Origin: Antedon mediterranea
Lineage: Eukaryota; Echinodermata; Crinoidea; Comatulida; Antedonidae
Length of the DNA: 64,000 nucleotides
Reading direction: 5' to 3'
NCBI RefSeq assembly: GCF_964355755.1
Contig: NC_092672.1
Location: 5,642,001 to 5,706,000, forward strand
Below the pieces are notes generated by a model. It worked only from the letters and a program-made list of their open reading frames with translations, was not told where the DNA came from and made no database searches. Numbering within the stretch: position 1 is the first letter of the stretch; every line of letters starts with the position of its first letter. The position numbers were made by a program, and so were the translations under genes. This document shows positions 22,401 through 35,095 of this stretch, piece by piece.

Positions 22401-25400
22401 ATACAGTAAAGATGACATAGCATATACAGTATGGTATATAGTACACCAGTGACATATTGTATATAGAATAGTACACGTATACAGTAAAGATGACATAGCA
22501 TATACAGTATGGTATATAGTACACCAGTGACATATTGTATATAGAATAGTACACGTATACAGTAAAGATGGCATAGCATATACAGTATGGTATATAGTAC
22601 ACCAGTGACATATTGTATATAGAATAGTACACGTATACAGTAAAGATGACATAGCATATACAGTATGGTATATAGTACACCAGTGACATATTGTATATAG
22701 AATAGTACACGTATACAGTAAAGATGACATAGCATATACAGTATGGTATATAGTACACCAGTGACATATTGTATATTGAATAGTACACGTATACAGTAAA
22801 GATGACATAGCATATACAGTATGGTATATAGTACACCAGTGACATATTGTATATAGAATAGTACACGTATACAGTAAAGATGGCATAGCATATACAGTAT
22901 GGTATATAGTATACCAGTGACATATTGTATATAGAATAGTACACGTATACAGTAAAGATGACATAGCATATACAGTATGGTATATAGTACACCAGTGACA
23001 TATTGTATATAGAATAGTACACGTATACAGTAAAGATGGCATAGCATATACAGTATGGTATATAGTACACCAGTGACATATTGTATATAGAATAGTACAC
23101 GTATACAGTAAAGATGGCATAGCATATACAGTATGGTATATAGTACACCAGTGACATATTGTATATAGAATAGTACACGTATACAGTAAAGATGACATAG
23201 CATATACAGTATGGTATATAGTACACCAGTGACATATTGTATATAGAATAGTACACGTATACAGTAAAGATGGCATAGCATATACAGTATGGTATATAGT
23301 ACACCAGTGACATATTGTATATTGAATAGTACACGTATACAGTAAAGATGGCATAGCATATACAGTATGGTATATAGTACACCAGTGACATATTGTATAT
23401 AGAATAGTACACGTATACAGTAAAGATGGCATAGCATATACAGTATGGTATATAGTACACCAGTGACATATTGTATATAGAATAGTACACGTATACAGTA
23501 AAGATGACATAGCATATACAGTATGGTATATAATACACATGCGGTATATTGAATATAGAATAGTACACGTATACAGTAAAGATGACATAGCATATACAGT
23601 ATGGTATATAGTACACCAGTGACATATTGTATATAGAATAGTACACGTATACAGTAAAGATGACATAGCATATACAGTATGGTATATAGTACACCAGTGA
23701 CATATTGTAAATAGAATAGTACACACATACAGTAAAGATGACATAGCATATACAGTATGGTATATAGTACACATGCGGTATATTGAATATAGAATAGTAC
23801 ACACATACAGTAAAGATGGCATAGCATATACAGTATGGTATATAGTACACCAGTGACATATTGTATATAGAATAGTACACGTATACAGTAAAGATGACAT
23901 AGCATATACAGTATGGTATATAATACACATGCGGTATATTGAATATAGAATAGTACACGTATACAGTAAAGATTACATAGCATATACAGTATGGTATATA
24001 GTACACATGCGGTATATTGAATATAGAATAGTACACGTATACAGTAAAGATGACATAGCATATACAGTATGGTATATAGTACACCAGTGACATATTGTAT
24101 ATAGAATAGTACACGTATACAGTAAAGATGACATAGCATATACAGTATGGTATATAATACACATGCGGTATATTGAATATAGAATAGTACACGTATACAT
24201 GTAGTACATATGTGGCCTATTGAATAGTGCACATATTCAGTGTGGTAGAATGGCATAGTTCTTGTATGTAAATCTATTCACCTTGAAACACCATGTATCT
24301 TTTATCTGCCGACTTAAATTGAGGTCAACTTCTGCAACTAAAAGTCCATCTCGTACTCTTGACAATCCCTACAGAAGAAAATGTACTCGAGTACTATTTA
24401 TGAGATTCACAGAAGCTGTTTTAATCTTAGACCATAATGCTGATAGTCTAGTTGGAATTTGTATTAGTAGCTCAAGTCTTTGTACAACAAACACTATGAT
24501 CTTTATAATTCTCTTCTCCACATCTATGCCATGTGGAGCACTACAAATTATTACCTGTCTGTCACTGAAATACGCTTAACTACTAAAAATTACCATAAAT
24601 TATTATTTGAGCTCATTATATAAGACCATTAAGATGGTCTTTATCTTTTTTTTAGTGTATTACAATTTTCATAAAAATAATAATTATAATATTTAAAACA
24701 AAAATAAATACCGGTGTTCTGCTTCCATCTGGAGCAGCCAAATAACTAGAACCTGAATTAATTAAAAATGAATGCTGTTACCCAAGGTAATTGATATGTG
24801 TCACTACTTCTAGTTCTACTTCTAGTTATGCATGCGTTATATCTTCTCTTGAGTCCACTTGCTTGCTAGAAAATATGACTACTCCGGATTTGGTTCCCAG
24901 AAATCTGGTATCCCAGTAGAGGTGTGTGTTTATTTTAATAATGCTGGATACAAGCATATTTTTTGCACATTAGGCCATAAATCAGATAGGTGGTAATCCC
25001 CCTTATACAGGGGCTATTTTTATAAACCAATTCACCAGCGTAACCCCTACTTGTCTTCAATGATGAATTCAGTACAAACAAGTTATAAATGTGTACACTG
25101 GACCTATGTTTTTTTTTTGGTTTTTTGGGTTTTTTTTTTAGGGTGATCCATCCAGAAATTGCTGATAATTAGGGACCCTCAGGGGTTCACAAGACAAACA
25201 TATACACAAGATGCTCTACATAAACAAAGTCTTTTCCTTAGAAAAAATCCTGACATGTGACGGGACAAGGACAAGCATGATATTTGTAGTCCTTATCCAT
25301 AAAAACTCCCACAACCAGAACTAGGTGGGAGTCGGCCTAGAACACATGCGGATATTGTTGACTCTTTAGGTACGGTAAATGTTGTCCTGGTCTTAACCGC

Positions 25401-28400
25401 TTGTTTACTCAGATTCAGTACTTTTTTTACATTGTCAAATTGAATTTTTTTTTTGGCTTTGTGTCAGATATGGTACAGGTTTTTTTACCATAAATGTACA
25501 GAAATAAGATATAATCTATTGTATTGTAACTGACAGAGTATATTCCAATGGTTGGTGGTTATCTGCAGTATATTTATTCATTTCCATTATTTCGGATAGT
25601 ACATCCATATATACAATCATACAAAAACAATACAATACTTATTATGTGAATGAGCAAAAGCACTAAACCTATATCTTTTTCTACAAAAACTGCACTGTAC
25701 ATAAACAAAAATTATGTATACTTTAGACATTTGTTATCATTAATTAAGAATTATTGTTAATTGTCTAATTGTCGAATAATAAATGTAACAAATATGGGGA
25801 GCTTACATAGACTAAATAAAAACAGTATTTGGTTTATGAGTTTATAAGCAATACAAATTCAAAAGCTCACCATAGAAGTGTCCCATCTGATTGTGACCTA
25901 AAAAAAATTAACATTATAAAACAATTATTAAAATTACTAGAGAGTATGTTTTAGTTGGTTATATTAAGCTCTGTCCACACTACAAAACAAAATGTGATGT
26001 GCCCATATATGGACATGATGATGTCATATCACTACATATTTGAGCACATCACTATCATATATGGGCACATCACACTTTTTTTGATAGTGTAGACAGAGCT
26101 TTAATTAAAACCCCATCACAACCAACCTGCCATATTGATTTGTCACACAACATGGTAGGATTGATTACACTTACAGTAAAGACTTTTGAATTGAAAAACT
26201 GGCTGCATAACGAATGTGAAATAAAATAATTATTATATTTATATTAGTTAGTACTATTATTATTATAAAGCGTATTCTCCTAACTTGGCGTAACCCAAAA
26301 GTCTGGTTTTCCAAATTTGAAATAGAATGAGATCATTTGTAATTCTTGTATAAATGCCTATTATTAATATGTATAAAACCAATAAACACTTAAAGATAAT
26401 TTAATCAATTAAACTTACTTTTTTTACCATCAGCAGATGTGAACTCGTTTGGAAAGGTTTCCTGCAAAAAGAAACAAAAGTAATATTTTAATATTTGGTT
26501 GCTTTAAAGCTCTGTCTACACTACCAAACTAGTGAAAATAAAAATAGTAATATGCCCAAATAAGGTAGTGATGCGACATCATCATGTCCATATATGGGCA
26601 CATCACATTTTTTTGTCACATAATGTTTGATAGTGTAAACACAGCTTTTAAAGTTACATTGTCTCAAATTCATAGATTATTTTGACTCAAAAAATAATTA
26701 TATTTTCTTTATTCAATATTCACAAAATCAACATAATATAAACATTCTGAAGTAAAGATATATTGGATTGAATGTTAAGTAACTCACAGTTCCAACCCTG
26801 TTGATTCCCACAGTAAAGTAAGTGTTAGCTATAGCAGCATTCCTTGCTTCAATTGCCCACATCGGCTCACTGAAATTTATAAAAGAAATTTACAGTACAA
26901 GATCATTATAAAATAGTTTTATTTCATTTATTTCCCACTTATTTTAATCCCACTTATTTAAATGCATTTAAACAAACATATGTGTACAGAATATAATATA
27001 TGAGTGGAAGGAGGTCACAGTTCATTGGCCCCTGTATCAGTATAATTACAATGTTACGGAGTAGACTAAAATATATTTTTAAAATTAGGGTACATAAAAA
27101 CCAAGAACATAACAAATTAGTTTACTTTTAAGTAGAGCTATAAATATTTAAAAATACATACTTTATGAACACATTATTTGAAAACAGGATTTTAAAACAT
27201 ATTAAATGATTGTAATTTTATTGTTACAATTGAGTTTCTTATTATGTCAATTAATAGTACAGTAGTCAGATATACAAATTATGAGCAGGTAAAAGGCATT
27301 CATGCAGCACAATGTACAACATCTATTACAAAGTGTTTGAGCAAAATAAAGTACAGTACAAATTATATTGGCAAAACAGCAATACACTATCACTGTTATA
27401 ACAGCAATACACTGTAACAAATAAACAAACACACATAAATACAGAATCACAGAAATAATTACCATTCATTTAAGCAGCATTACCGCAAACATTAGAGAAT
27501 GCAAGAATAAACATTTTATCTTGTAAAAAACTGTTTAATTTTTGGAAAAGACAAATTACAGGTCTCAAACTAATTCTTTATGAGTTAGATTTCTACTACA
27601 TCTTACCAATGGAAAACTTTATTATAGAATATAGTTCTATTGTACAGATAGGTGGCCAACATCTAGGTGTGTTACAAGAGAGCTACCACATATTAAGTTT
27701 ATACAAATTCTTTATTTATTTTCAAACTCTTTGCTTGATTTTGGTTGGTTTTTTTTGTCCTGGTAGTAAAGAGTTTTGTTCTTTATGTCATATTTCAAAT
27801 GCCTACCTTAAAGTTCCGACCGTGGCTGAAGGATTGAAGACTATCTCCGCTCCATTCATACCATACATATGCCAATTCAAAGGATGATGTCTGCCAAAGC
27901 AAATATTAACTGCAATACGACCTAACAATTATGATATAAAAGACAGTTAATTTCTACTTTTGAGCTATGGATTTTACAAAAGGTATGTGGTATGTAACAA
28001 AACTGAATAATGACAATTCTTCATTGAGAATACTAGTAATTTGTTAGTAGTAATTTGTGAATCTTGGCTTAAGATAAATAAAGGCTCGCAGGATTTGCGT
28101 GAAATGAATGAAGTATGAGTCGCAAATTGTAATTCCAAGCTGCATGTAAAATTTAAATCGTCACTGCTCCATTAGAAAGATAACAAGTTTTCATGAGGGA
28201 GCATTTCTAGTAGGGTTTCCAACATTCTTAATAGCAGAGAGTTAATGCGGACCAATAAAATTTGTTCCTTAATACAAGAGAATTTCTTACCAAATTGTGT
28301 TTCAAAAACAGAATGACCAGTGTTCCCTTCCATGTAGTAAGTAGACTATAAAGCCAAAAATAATTTTTGTTTATATACTGTATATACAATTCATGAATTC

Positions 28401-31400
28401 GTATCTTTGTGTAAAACTGACCAATCAAAATAATCCTAACATAATTCAGTGAAACAATGTTAATATAAATTGGTTACTCAACTGTTACTTCTTGCTCTAA
28501 AAAAAATTAAATTTAAAGAAATTACCTCATTAAAATCTCCAATTCTTGGGATATGATTCTTTCTTGATTTTCCAAGAACTTTTCCAGTGTTTGAAATAAC
28601 AACTACAGTAAATTTAAATAAATATATGTTATTTAAAAAAGCAGTAGAAATAATGAATTAAGTTAAGAACTAGGTGAATTGAGACAAAAGGAGTATGTAT
28701 AAAGTCGTGTATCCAAAGTTAACACTCGGGCTCCTTCTGATCTGAATTTCTGATTTACGTAGATTTTGCCATCATAGTTCATAAAAAAAATCCAAAATAA
28801 GATGAGTGGTCCTATTATTGAAAGCTTTTCCCTTCTATGAATCCCTGAATACGCCAGTGTTTAAACACCACAAAATGTTGATAAATACATTTGAAGATAT
28901 GTGACCTTTGACCTACCTGCAGTGTTCCAAATGACATCAGCTGGGTCACGTTCTAAGATTGGTGAGACTACAACCATGTTGAAACGTTTTGCAAGCTAAA
29001 AAACAATAAAAAGACACTTATTTTATTACATTGTTACAGATAAGTAGGCCTACAGTGCTGAGCTGAAAACATAAACCTTCCATAATAAAAAAAAAAAAGA
29101 GGCAACCATACATACAGTACAGTACTTAAATCATATTTTTTAAGGATGCATAGAGTAAAGCTACAGAACTTCATCTCATCATTTTATAAAACTATCCTTG
29201 AATGATGCCTAGAGTAAGCCAGGTAATGGAAACAATCTAGTGACTTTTTAAAGTTATATTCTGCCTTAAGGGTAACCTTACATCCTGGCATAGCTTGGTT
29301 GTAGGCCCTTCCTCAGCAGATTCAGCAAACTCGCACCACGGCAGTTTTTCTCTTGTACAAAATGCAAAAGGCATTGCTATAAATAAAAGAATACATGTAA
29401 ATGAGTGAGTGGCCGAGCGTTTAAGACAGTGGAACCGTAATTACGTAGCCATAACATCGGCAGGGGTTCGAGGCTCACTCACTCCATGGTTCTGGTGGTA
29501 GAACGAGTCTTCTCGGATAAGGACTATAAACCGTAGGTCCAGTGTACACATCTAGCTCGTGTGCACTTTAAAGAACCTAGTACATCTTTCGAGACGAGTA
29601 GGGGGTTACCCCGGTGTATTAGTACATCACAGCCACTGATCACCAACTGGGCCCTCTGGGAGACCAGTCATTGACTGAAGAGGTTACCCAGTATAAATAT
29701 ATATATTTCAAATATATTCAATTCAATTCAAATAAATACAGTCAACTCTCCCAATACTCTGGTATTCGTAATGTGTTTTTAATGGTAAGAGAATTTGGGA
29801 CTGTTTGGAAAATGTTCGTATTGGGAGAGTTTTCTGGTTTTCAGAGAGTCTGGTATTGGGAGAGTTTTCTGGTTTTCAGAGAGTCTGGTATTGGGAGAGT
29901 TTCCGCTTTTCAGAGAGTCTGGTTTTGGGAGAGTTTCTGGTTTTCAGAGAGTCGGGTATTGGGAGAGTTTCTCTGGGTATTGGGAGAGTTTCTCTGGGTA
30001 TTGGGAGAGTTGACTGATACTAATCTAAAGGTGTAAAAAATGAATAAATAGAACTGCTAGATGCACTTTAGAAAATGTTTCAAGACCATAATCAACATCT
30101 ATGCTTTGAAATTCTGTTTTCTTAATTATTAATTGATGTACTTACTCCAAGCTTCTTGAAAACATATAATGTTCACTCCACATTTTGCCGCAGTCTCAGT
30201 AATGTCACTTATTCTGGCATGAAGTGATGCTATCTGTTAATAGAAAAGAAGCTTGATTTTTTCACAGTATTGTTATTTGATTTTAAATCAACTAACAAGG
30301 ATAAAAGCCTCCACTAAAAAAATTGATAAAGATGAAACAGTTGTAACTACAGTATATACAAAAATTACAAAATAATGCATGTTCACAATTTTAGACTTAA
30401 AAATATTTAAAGAGTAAGCAAAAAACCAGAACTTACTATAGAAATTGCACAAGCGCTTGAATTAGTTACATTGATACAACCAAAATGAGGATTAAAAAAA
30501 ATTTAAGTAACTAAATAAATGAAACGACGGCATTAGCCTTGAACCTCCGATTTCGCTTCATGAAACTGTAAATAAAATTTGTCAGGATCCCCTCTAAATA
30601 AATTTGTTAAGCTTAGCCAAACTGGTAGACTGAATCAACTGAATAAAAACACTAAACGCTGCCGGCAATCATTTGTTTACCATTCAATTCACGTATTTAT
30701 TCGTAAGATCTCTTTAGATTCATTGGTTACACATTTTTCACGCTGCTGCTCTAGCCCGCTATGTCACACGAGATGACTCATTCATTAGATGAAATCAAGC
30801 AGCTTTATAGTACTACACTTTGACATTTTTGTTAAAATGGAAACTCCACTATAATTTATTGGTACCACCTGTTGAATCCAAAAACGGCTGAGAAAAGAGT
30901 CTAATGACAAATCCCAAAGCATTCTGGTATTTATGAGTCCCATGATATAATTCTCTGTCAGATAATCATTGAATTATTATCAAAACAGTCCATTGAAGTT
31001 TTTGTTTGTAATAGGATACTTGAAGTATCTAGGCGTGATGAAGTGACCCCCAGACTTGACCTTAGCAATAACAATAAGCGAGCAACGTTTTTTGTAAGAA
31101 ATATTCTTGTTTATATTCATTTTCTAATTGCATGCAAGTCAAAATGCAAATCAAACAACCAAATTTCACTTCGTTGTTAAAATGACAAAAATAATATTTT
31201 ATTGTATTGTAAATAAATGAAAAAAACTTGAATAAAGATCAGCATTTATTAGAGGGCAGTAGATATATAACATTGTGATCATGTTTTTGTGCAGACATAA
31301 CACAATGCATTGATTGGTGTAAGAAAAACACAATGTTATTGTTAGTAATAGATACATGACAATAGGAAACAGATAAAGAGATTAATGAACACAATACACA

Positions 31401-33346
31401 AAAGAAAAGGCAATAAGGTGATTTAAGGAGAGGTTTAACAAAACAGGAAGGTAAATCAGAATTTAAATGTAGTACTAGTAGTAGTTGGTTCAAAAGACAA
31501 ACAAAACAAACAAGAGAGGATGGAAGGTAGTATTTATTAACATTTCAGCATGCAGGTAAAAGTAAAGTATTAGAAGGCCAGTGGGTAGGGGAGGGCACAG
31601 AAGAACAGAGCACACCCAGTGGCATAACAACTATGAGCGCTCACTGGTTAAACCGAAAGGCACCAGAGCCTAAGACTAGAGGCCCAGAGCATGAGCAGCC
31701 CATAGTTGGTTACTTTACTTACTCAGTTTGTTCTACAGTACGATTTTGAGAGATCAGTTTGTTTTCAAAGTAGAATATTTATCGCCGTGGCTAAAGATAC
31801 GGTACCGTATTCTAACTTCTGTTTACTAAAGGTACGGTAAAATTGCATTACGTCATAGCCAACCAATGGGGTGCTGGTACGTGTGTGACGTCATCGTATA
31901 AGGACTTTGGATTTTTTTTCAAATCGCGTCTCTGTTGTTTTGTGTAGAGAATTCCTATCGGCGGCGCCAGGCTGCGTGGGTGTGTGTGCGCTGCAGATGA
32001 GGGTTTTATTTTTATTCCAAATGGCCTATTTATGCCTATATTTTTTATTAAACTTTGTTTACAATGGTGACCATAAACAACAAGCAAATGCAGACAATAA
32101 AGGGGCCCTCAAATACTATGATTTTGACAGTAGCCCCAGGCTAACGAGTCACAGAAATCAGCGCACACATGCAGCTGGCCCCAGCCTGGCATCGCTTTCC
32201 CTACACAAACAAACTCATATAATGAGGTTATAGTAGGCGTAGTAGGCCTAGCCTAGGCCTCTTTTGAAATGGTTTTCTGTATTCTAGAATTAAAATCAAC
32301 ATGTTTTGGCTTTTCAATAATAATAACAGACGTAGGCTACATTTAGTTTTTGTCACACACGATGGCGATAATAGCGATAAATAAAGCATAAAGAAAATGC
32401 GGTTGATCACTGTTTTCGCGATATGAAAAAAATCCACAAAGTCCTTATACGATGACGTCACACATGTCCCAGCACCCCATTGGCTGGTTATGACGTAATG
32501 CAATTTTACCGTACCTTTAGTAAACAGAAGTTAGAATACGGTACCGTATCTTTAGCCACGGCGAATATTTATTTGTCTTTTAACCAAAAAGGCATAATAC
32601 CTAATCAAAAAAGATGACCCTTGAACCCATACCTGTTCTGATACAGGTGCATCTGTTGGCAACAAGAGTTTATTCTGTACAGCACCAATCCTGACAACTC
32701 TAGGAGACCTCATCTGCTCTTTTTTGGCATCGATGCCATAACCACGCAACTCAAAGTCTTTCTCTTTGGAAGCTTGCAGTGCTTCTTCTGGTAACTCTAA
32801 AACCCTTTGCAAAAATAGATTGATTTGTTGTGTTATTAAATATTATATAAATGATAAAATTATTGTATATAATCTGTATTAGTTTAATAGTACATGTTTA
32901 AATTGCACACTTATCATTTTATGAAATAATTGTGGACAAAAAATCATTTTAAACACCCGAACTGACCAGAGATGAGTTACTGAGTATAAAAAACAACCAA
33001 AATTGCAAAACCAAAAAGGTGGATTAGTTTTACTTCAGCAAGGCTGAAGGCTGATTTTTATACCTCCATGGTCCATCAGGACTCTACAAGTCCAGGAGAG
33101 GCAGTACCAGTATAAATAATAGGCCTAGGCCTACTATAATGCTAACCCAGATATCCAGGCCAGGCCCATGATGGTCATTCTGACGTGGCATGCATTCATT
33201 TCTGTTCTGGTGGCGAGAGATTGGGAATTTAAACATTTAATTTACCTAGCCTTCTTTCCATACAATATGGTTAGAACTTTTTCCCGTATTTCTTCGGGAA
33301 TGTTATCACGCAAGATAGAATCTACGCTGTCTATTTCAGCTGCCAT
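19474..33346 (-). CDS. UPB1: Beta-ureidopropionase, complete 14-exon gene
   Basis: Exons (minus): 33346-33246, 32804-32633, 30233-30146, 29376-29282, 28995-28917, 28602-28526, 28345-28291, 27921-27807, 26869-26788, 26461-26419, 25897-25871, 24752-24712, 24368-24282, 19557-19474. All introns are GT-AG and the frames join to 381 aa; the human protein is 384. It hydrolyses N-carbamoyl-beta-alanine to beta-alanine, the last step of pyrimidine breakdown, in the cytosol. The nitrilase-family triad is present: Glu118 in CFQEAW, Lys193 in SRKNHIP, Cys230 in NICFGRHHP. The C-terminus ends PLIVKE as in vertebrates. Exon 11 is only 27 nt. The last intron (4.7 kb) holds a large minisatellite, and other introns hold SINEs and inverted-repeat elements. 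The gene seems intact despite these. It is head-to-head with the KIAA2013-like gene. Confidence 0.95.
19570..21124. repeat. 78-bp minisatellite, array 1 (about 20 units)
   Basis: A 78-bp unit repeats with almost no length change. Two subtypes differ in the middle: type A has GTACACCAGTGACATATTG and type B has ATACACATGCGGTATATTG. A dinucleotide in AAAGATnnCATAG varies (GA, GG, rarely TA). Type B units begin near 19883, 20351 and 20819, exactly 468 bp (six units) apart, so there is a higher-order repeat. The array lies in the last intron of UPB1. Confidence 0.95.
21125..22029. mobile_element. Fold-back element inserted in the minisatellite, copy 2
   Basis: 21125-21296 is a near-perfect palindrome: ACAAATAATGAATGTT at the left is exactly mirrored by AACATTCATTATTTGT at the right. 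The following 700 bp includes a CTAGGCCTAG-rich stretch, GGTGGCGCTGTTGTATTTCA and a CGTACACAAAAA block, all with counterparts after the copy at 3972. The repeat array stops abruptly at its left edge and resumes after its right edge. No transposase is seen. Confidence 0.7.
22030..24200. repeat. 78-bp minisatellite, array 2 (about 28 units)
   Basis: Same 78-bp unit as array 1. Type B or B-like units are near 22050, 23530, 23765, 23925, 24000 and 24155, without the regular six-unit spacing of array 1. The right third has rarer variants (ACACACATACAG, TAAATAGAATAG) typical of an array edge. It ends about 80 bp from UPB1 exon 13. Confidence 0.95.
25110..25268 (-). mobile_element. SINE family A, inverted copy in a UPB1 intron
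   Basis: Reads GGGTGATCCATCCAG at the left, then the complement of the family A body (CACAAGACAAACATATACAC) and CATGTGACGGGAC near the tRNA head. The head is truncated before the B box. The T-rich left edge is the tail. Confidence 0.7.
25966..26103. mobile_element. MITE, AAGCTCTGTCTACACTATC family, copy 1
   Basis: Ends AAGCTCTGTCCACACTAC and GTGTAGACAGAGCTT are inverted. The core has ATGTGCCCATATATGG and its complement. It lies in an intron of UPB1 with TTAA-like flanks. Confidence 0.8.
26506..26649. mobile_element. MITE, AAGCTCTGTCTACACTATC family, copy 2
   Basis: Ends AAAGCTCTGTCTACACTACC and TAGTGTAAACACAGCTTTTA. The core has ATGCCCAAATAAGG and CATATATGGGCACATCACAT. It lies in the UPB1 intron between exons 9 and 10. 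Confidence 0.8.
29399..29738 (+). mobile_element. tRNA-derived SINE with Leu/Ser-type head
   Basis: The head reads GAGTGGCCGAGCGTTTAAGA (A box TGGCCGAGCG) and GGGGTTCGAGGCTCACTC (B box), with the long variable region expected of a class II tRNA. A body of about 200 bp follows, ending in an ATATATATTTCAAATA tail. It lies in the UPB1 intron between exons 3 and 4, opposite to the gene. Confidence 0.75.
29739..30016. mobile_element. MITE with an internal minisatellite
   Basis: The ends are exact inverted copies: CAGTCAACTCTCCCAATAC and GTATTGGGAGAGTTGACTG. Between them are variant repeats of GGGAGAGTTTTCTGGTTTTC followed by AGAGAGTCTGGTATT. The open plus frames here are due only to the repeat. 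Confidence 0.8.
31783..32562. mobile_element. 780-bp element with about 130-bp inverted arms
   Basis: The left arm begins CGCCGTGGCTAAAGATACGG and the right arm ends with its inverse. Both arms contain the palindrome GGTACCGTATTC, a TTACCGTACCTTT block, ATTACGTCATA, CCCATTGG and TGACGTCA. The centre has no transposase. It lies in the UPB1 intron between exons 2 and 3. Confidence 0.8.
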
Positions 33347-33942
33347 AACTTTCAAGGGGAGAAAACTCAAGAAAGACCAACAAAAACAAGAATGATTGAC
33401 GTGTACACTGCGCCCTCTAGTTTAAGACTCTATGTTGAGGGCGCTAAACTATCAACAAGAAGCGCAGCTTGTTGCGTTGATTTTCTAATATTTATGATTT
33501 TTAATACAAAAAAACACGTTTGAAGTCATAAAATGCTCATTATTAACCATGTGTATTAAAGGGTTTGACATAGCTGGATATATACTTTATAACGTAATTT
33601 AATGATTTTTAACGTTTTACGAATGCATTTACTCATCTAGGCTAGGCCTTGCTTGCTTGGCCTGGTATTCACTATAAGTAGCCTAGCTAGTAGCTAGTTT
33701 AGGCTAGGCCCTAGCTAGGCTAACTAGGCCTAGCTAGGCCTGCTCTGAGGTAGGCTAGCCCGGGCGCTAGGCTATAAATACTGGACCTATCTAGGCCGGT
33801 AGATCCGACTATAAGACTAGGCTTAGGCCCACAGCACAGATCCTACCTGTACCTAATCGAATTACCACCTAGTCTAGATAGAGGCGCGCTACCATGCTGT
33901 TCAGGATCCCGTTATTTATAGCCTGATCATGCATGGCATATC
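33347..33942. other. UPB1 upstream region
   Basis: No gene is seen. 33630-33850 is dense in CTAGGCCTAG-type motifs that can pair with each other, a composition repeated in several other spacers. The first 100 bp are expected to hold the UPB1 5' UTR and promoter, but no clear core element can be named. Confidence 0.5.
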
Positions 33943-34684
33943 AATCAATCAATCAATAATTTTTATTTCTCAAATAAAAACAAAAAACAGTTAACATTTT
34001 CTAAAAATAATAGATAATAAATGAGAAAAAGGGGTACCCCACAGGAAGCTTAAGCTTTAAAATGTGGGGTCCTGGCAACATAATTAAAAATAAGGTAAGG
34101 TAAGAAATATATATAATATATGATAATGAACATAAAAAGACATTTAACTTAACAAATGCAGTTATTATTTGACTTAAGACAGATATATGATCAACTTAAA
34201 TAATAATAGTAGAAACAAGGTATTCATGTAGTTTGAACTTAAATGAAGATATAAAATTAATAATTTTAATTTCATCTGGTAAAGAATTCCAAATTTTTGG
34301 TCCTTGAAAAGTTATATCATGCTTGCCAACCTCCGTATTAAAACAATCATAAGCATAATCAAATTTATTTCTGGTATTATAATTATGAACTGAACTAAAA
34401 GTTTGAAAATAAGTATCAAAAATTCTGCCACTGGGCAGTTGATTATGTTTGAATTTAAACATAAATAAAGCAACATTTTTTGTAAGTAAGTCGTAAATAT
34501 TAAGTGTATTAGATAAGACAAAAAGAGGAGCAGAATGGTGGAGGTAATGAACATTATAAACTAATCTTAAAGCTCTTTTTTGCAAAATATAAATACGGTT
34601 TAAATTAATTTTTGAAGTAAAACCCCAAATGGTAGATTGCCTCTCGCTAAGTTGGCCCACCCGTCTTTTAATGTCTTCTAACAA
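33943..34684 (-). mobile_element. LINE 3' fragment (reverse transcriptase C-terminus)
   Basis: 34684-34196 (minus) is open for 162 codons and ends in the typical C-terminal region of CR1/Jockey-type reverse transcriptases: IWGFTSKINL, LQKRALRLVYN, TRNKFDY and GPKIWNSLPDEI. The fragment continues into a 3' UTR with a GTGGGGTCCTGGCAA hairpin and finishes in an ATTG-type tandem tail at about 33943-33962. It is 5'-truncated, as is common for LINEs. Confidence 0.85.
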
Positions 34685-35095
34685 CCTTTAATTAAAGGTA
34701 TTCGCTGACATTGTTGACATTCATATATGGACTTCACAAGCAAGCTACATCGTATGTTTTCTTTAAAAGTTAATTCTAAGTTCTAACCCTAGGCCAGGGC
34801 CAAGTTATAATAATGATGGTGAATTTACATGGATAGGCCTAATAATTAACTTTTTATACTTCATACATACTGTTTCAAAGTCTTTTTGTAGCTTTCACAT
34901 TTTAGTCATAAAAAAATACAAACATTACGTTTAAAATTACTAAAAAATACTATTAGACTATTCTGGTTATGGGCCTACAGTAGGCCTACAACAGTATATA
35001 AAAATAAAAAATATGTTTACTAATAATATATATATTATTTTTTAGTCTCTGCAACCAGGAACACAAATAATTTAAGTGGAGGCTGTTGTATAAAC
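34685..35095. other. Upstream region of the KIAA2013-like gene
   Basis: AT-rich. A pyrimidine tract ending TTTTTTAG at about 35036-35044 lies 51 bp before the ATG and could be the acceptor of a non-coding first exon. Confidence 0.4.

Noticed and set aside
19570-24200. CRISPR-like regular repeats
   Set aside because: Units are contiguous 78-bp copies with no variable spacers, and the genome is animal.
19554-24256. Very long minus-strand open frames (up to 773 codons) with 26-residue repeats
   Set aside because: The repeat unit is 78 bp (26 codons) and most units lack TTA, CTA and TCA on the plus strand, so all three minus frames are open at once. They lie in the last intron of UPB1, are of low complexity and show no domain. 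Openness is a by-product of the unit length and composition.
24262-24579. Plus-strand open frame of 105 codons
   Set aside because: It is antisense to UPB1 exon 13, whose minus-strand translation matches beta-ureidopropionase with splice sites on both sides.
29671-30036. Overlapping plus-strand open frames near 29.7-30.0 kb
   Set aside because: They read through a tandem repeat inside a MITE in a UPB1 intron. No protein similarity.
31541-31700. Less AT-rich stretch in UPB1 intron 2 with GAGGCCCAGAGCATGAGC
   Set aside because: Probably an old repeat remnant; no frame, inverted ends or second copy in the window to support a call.
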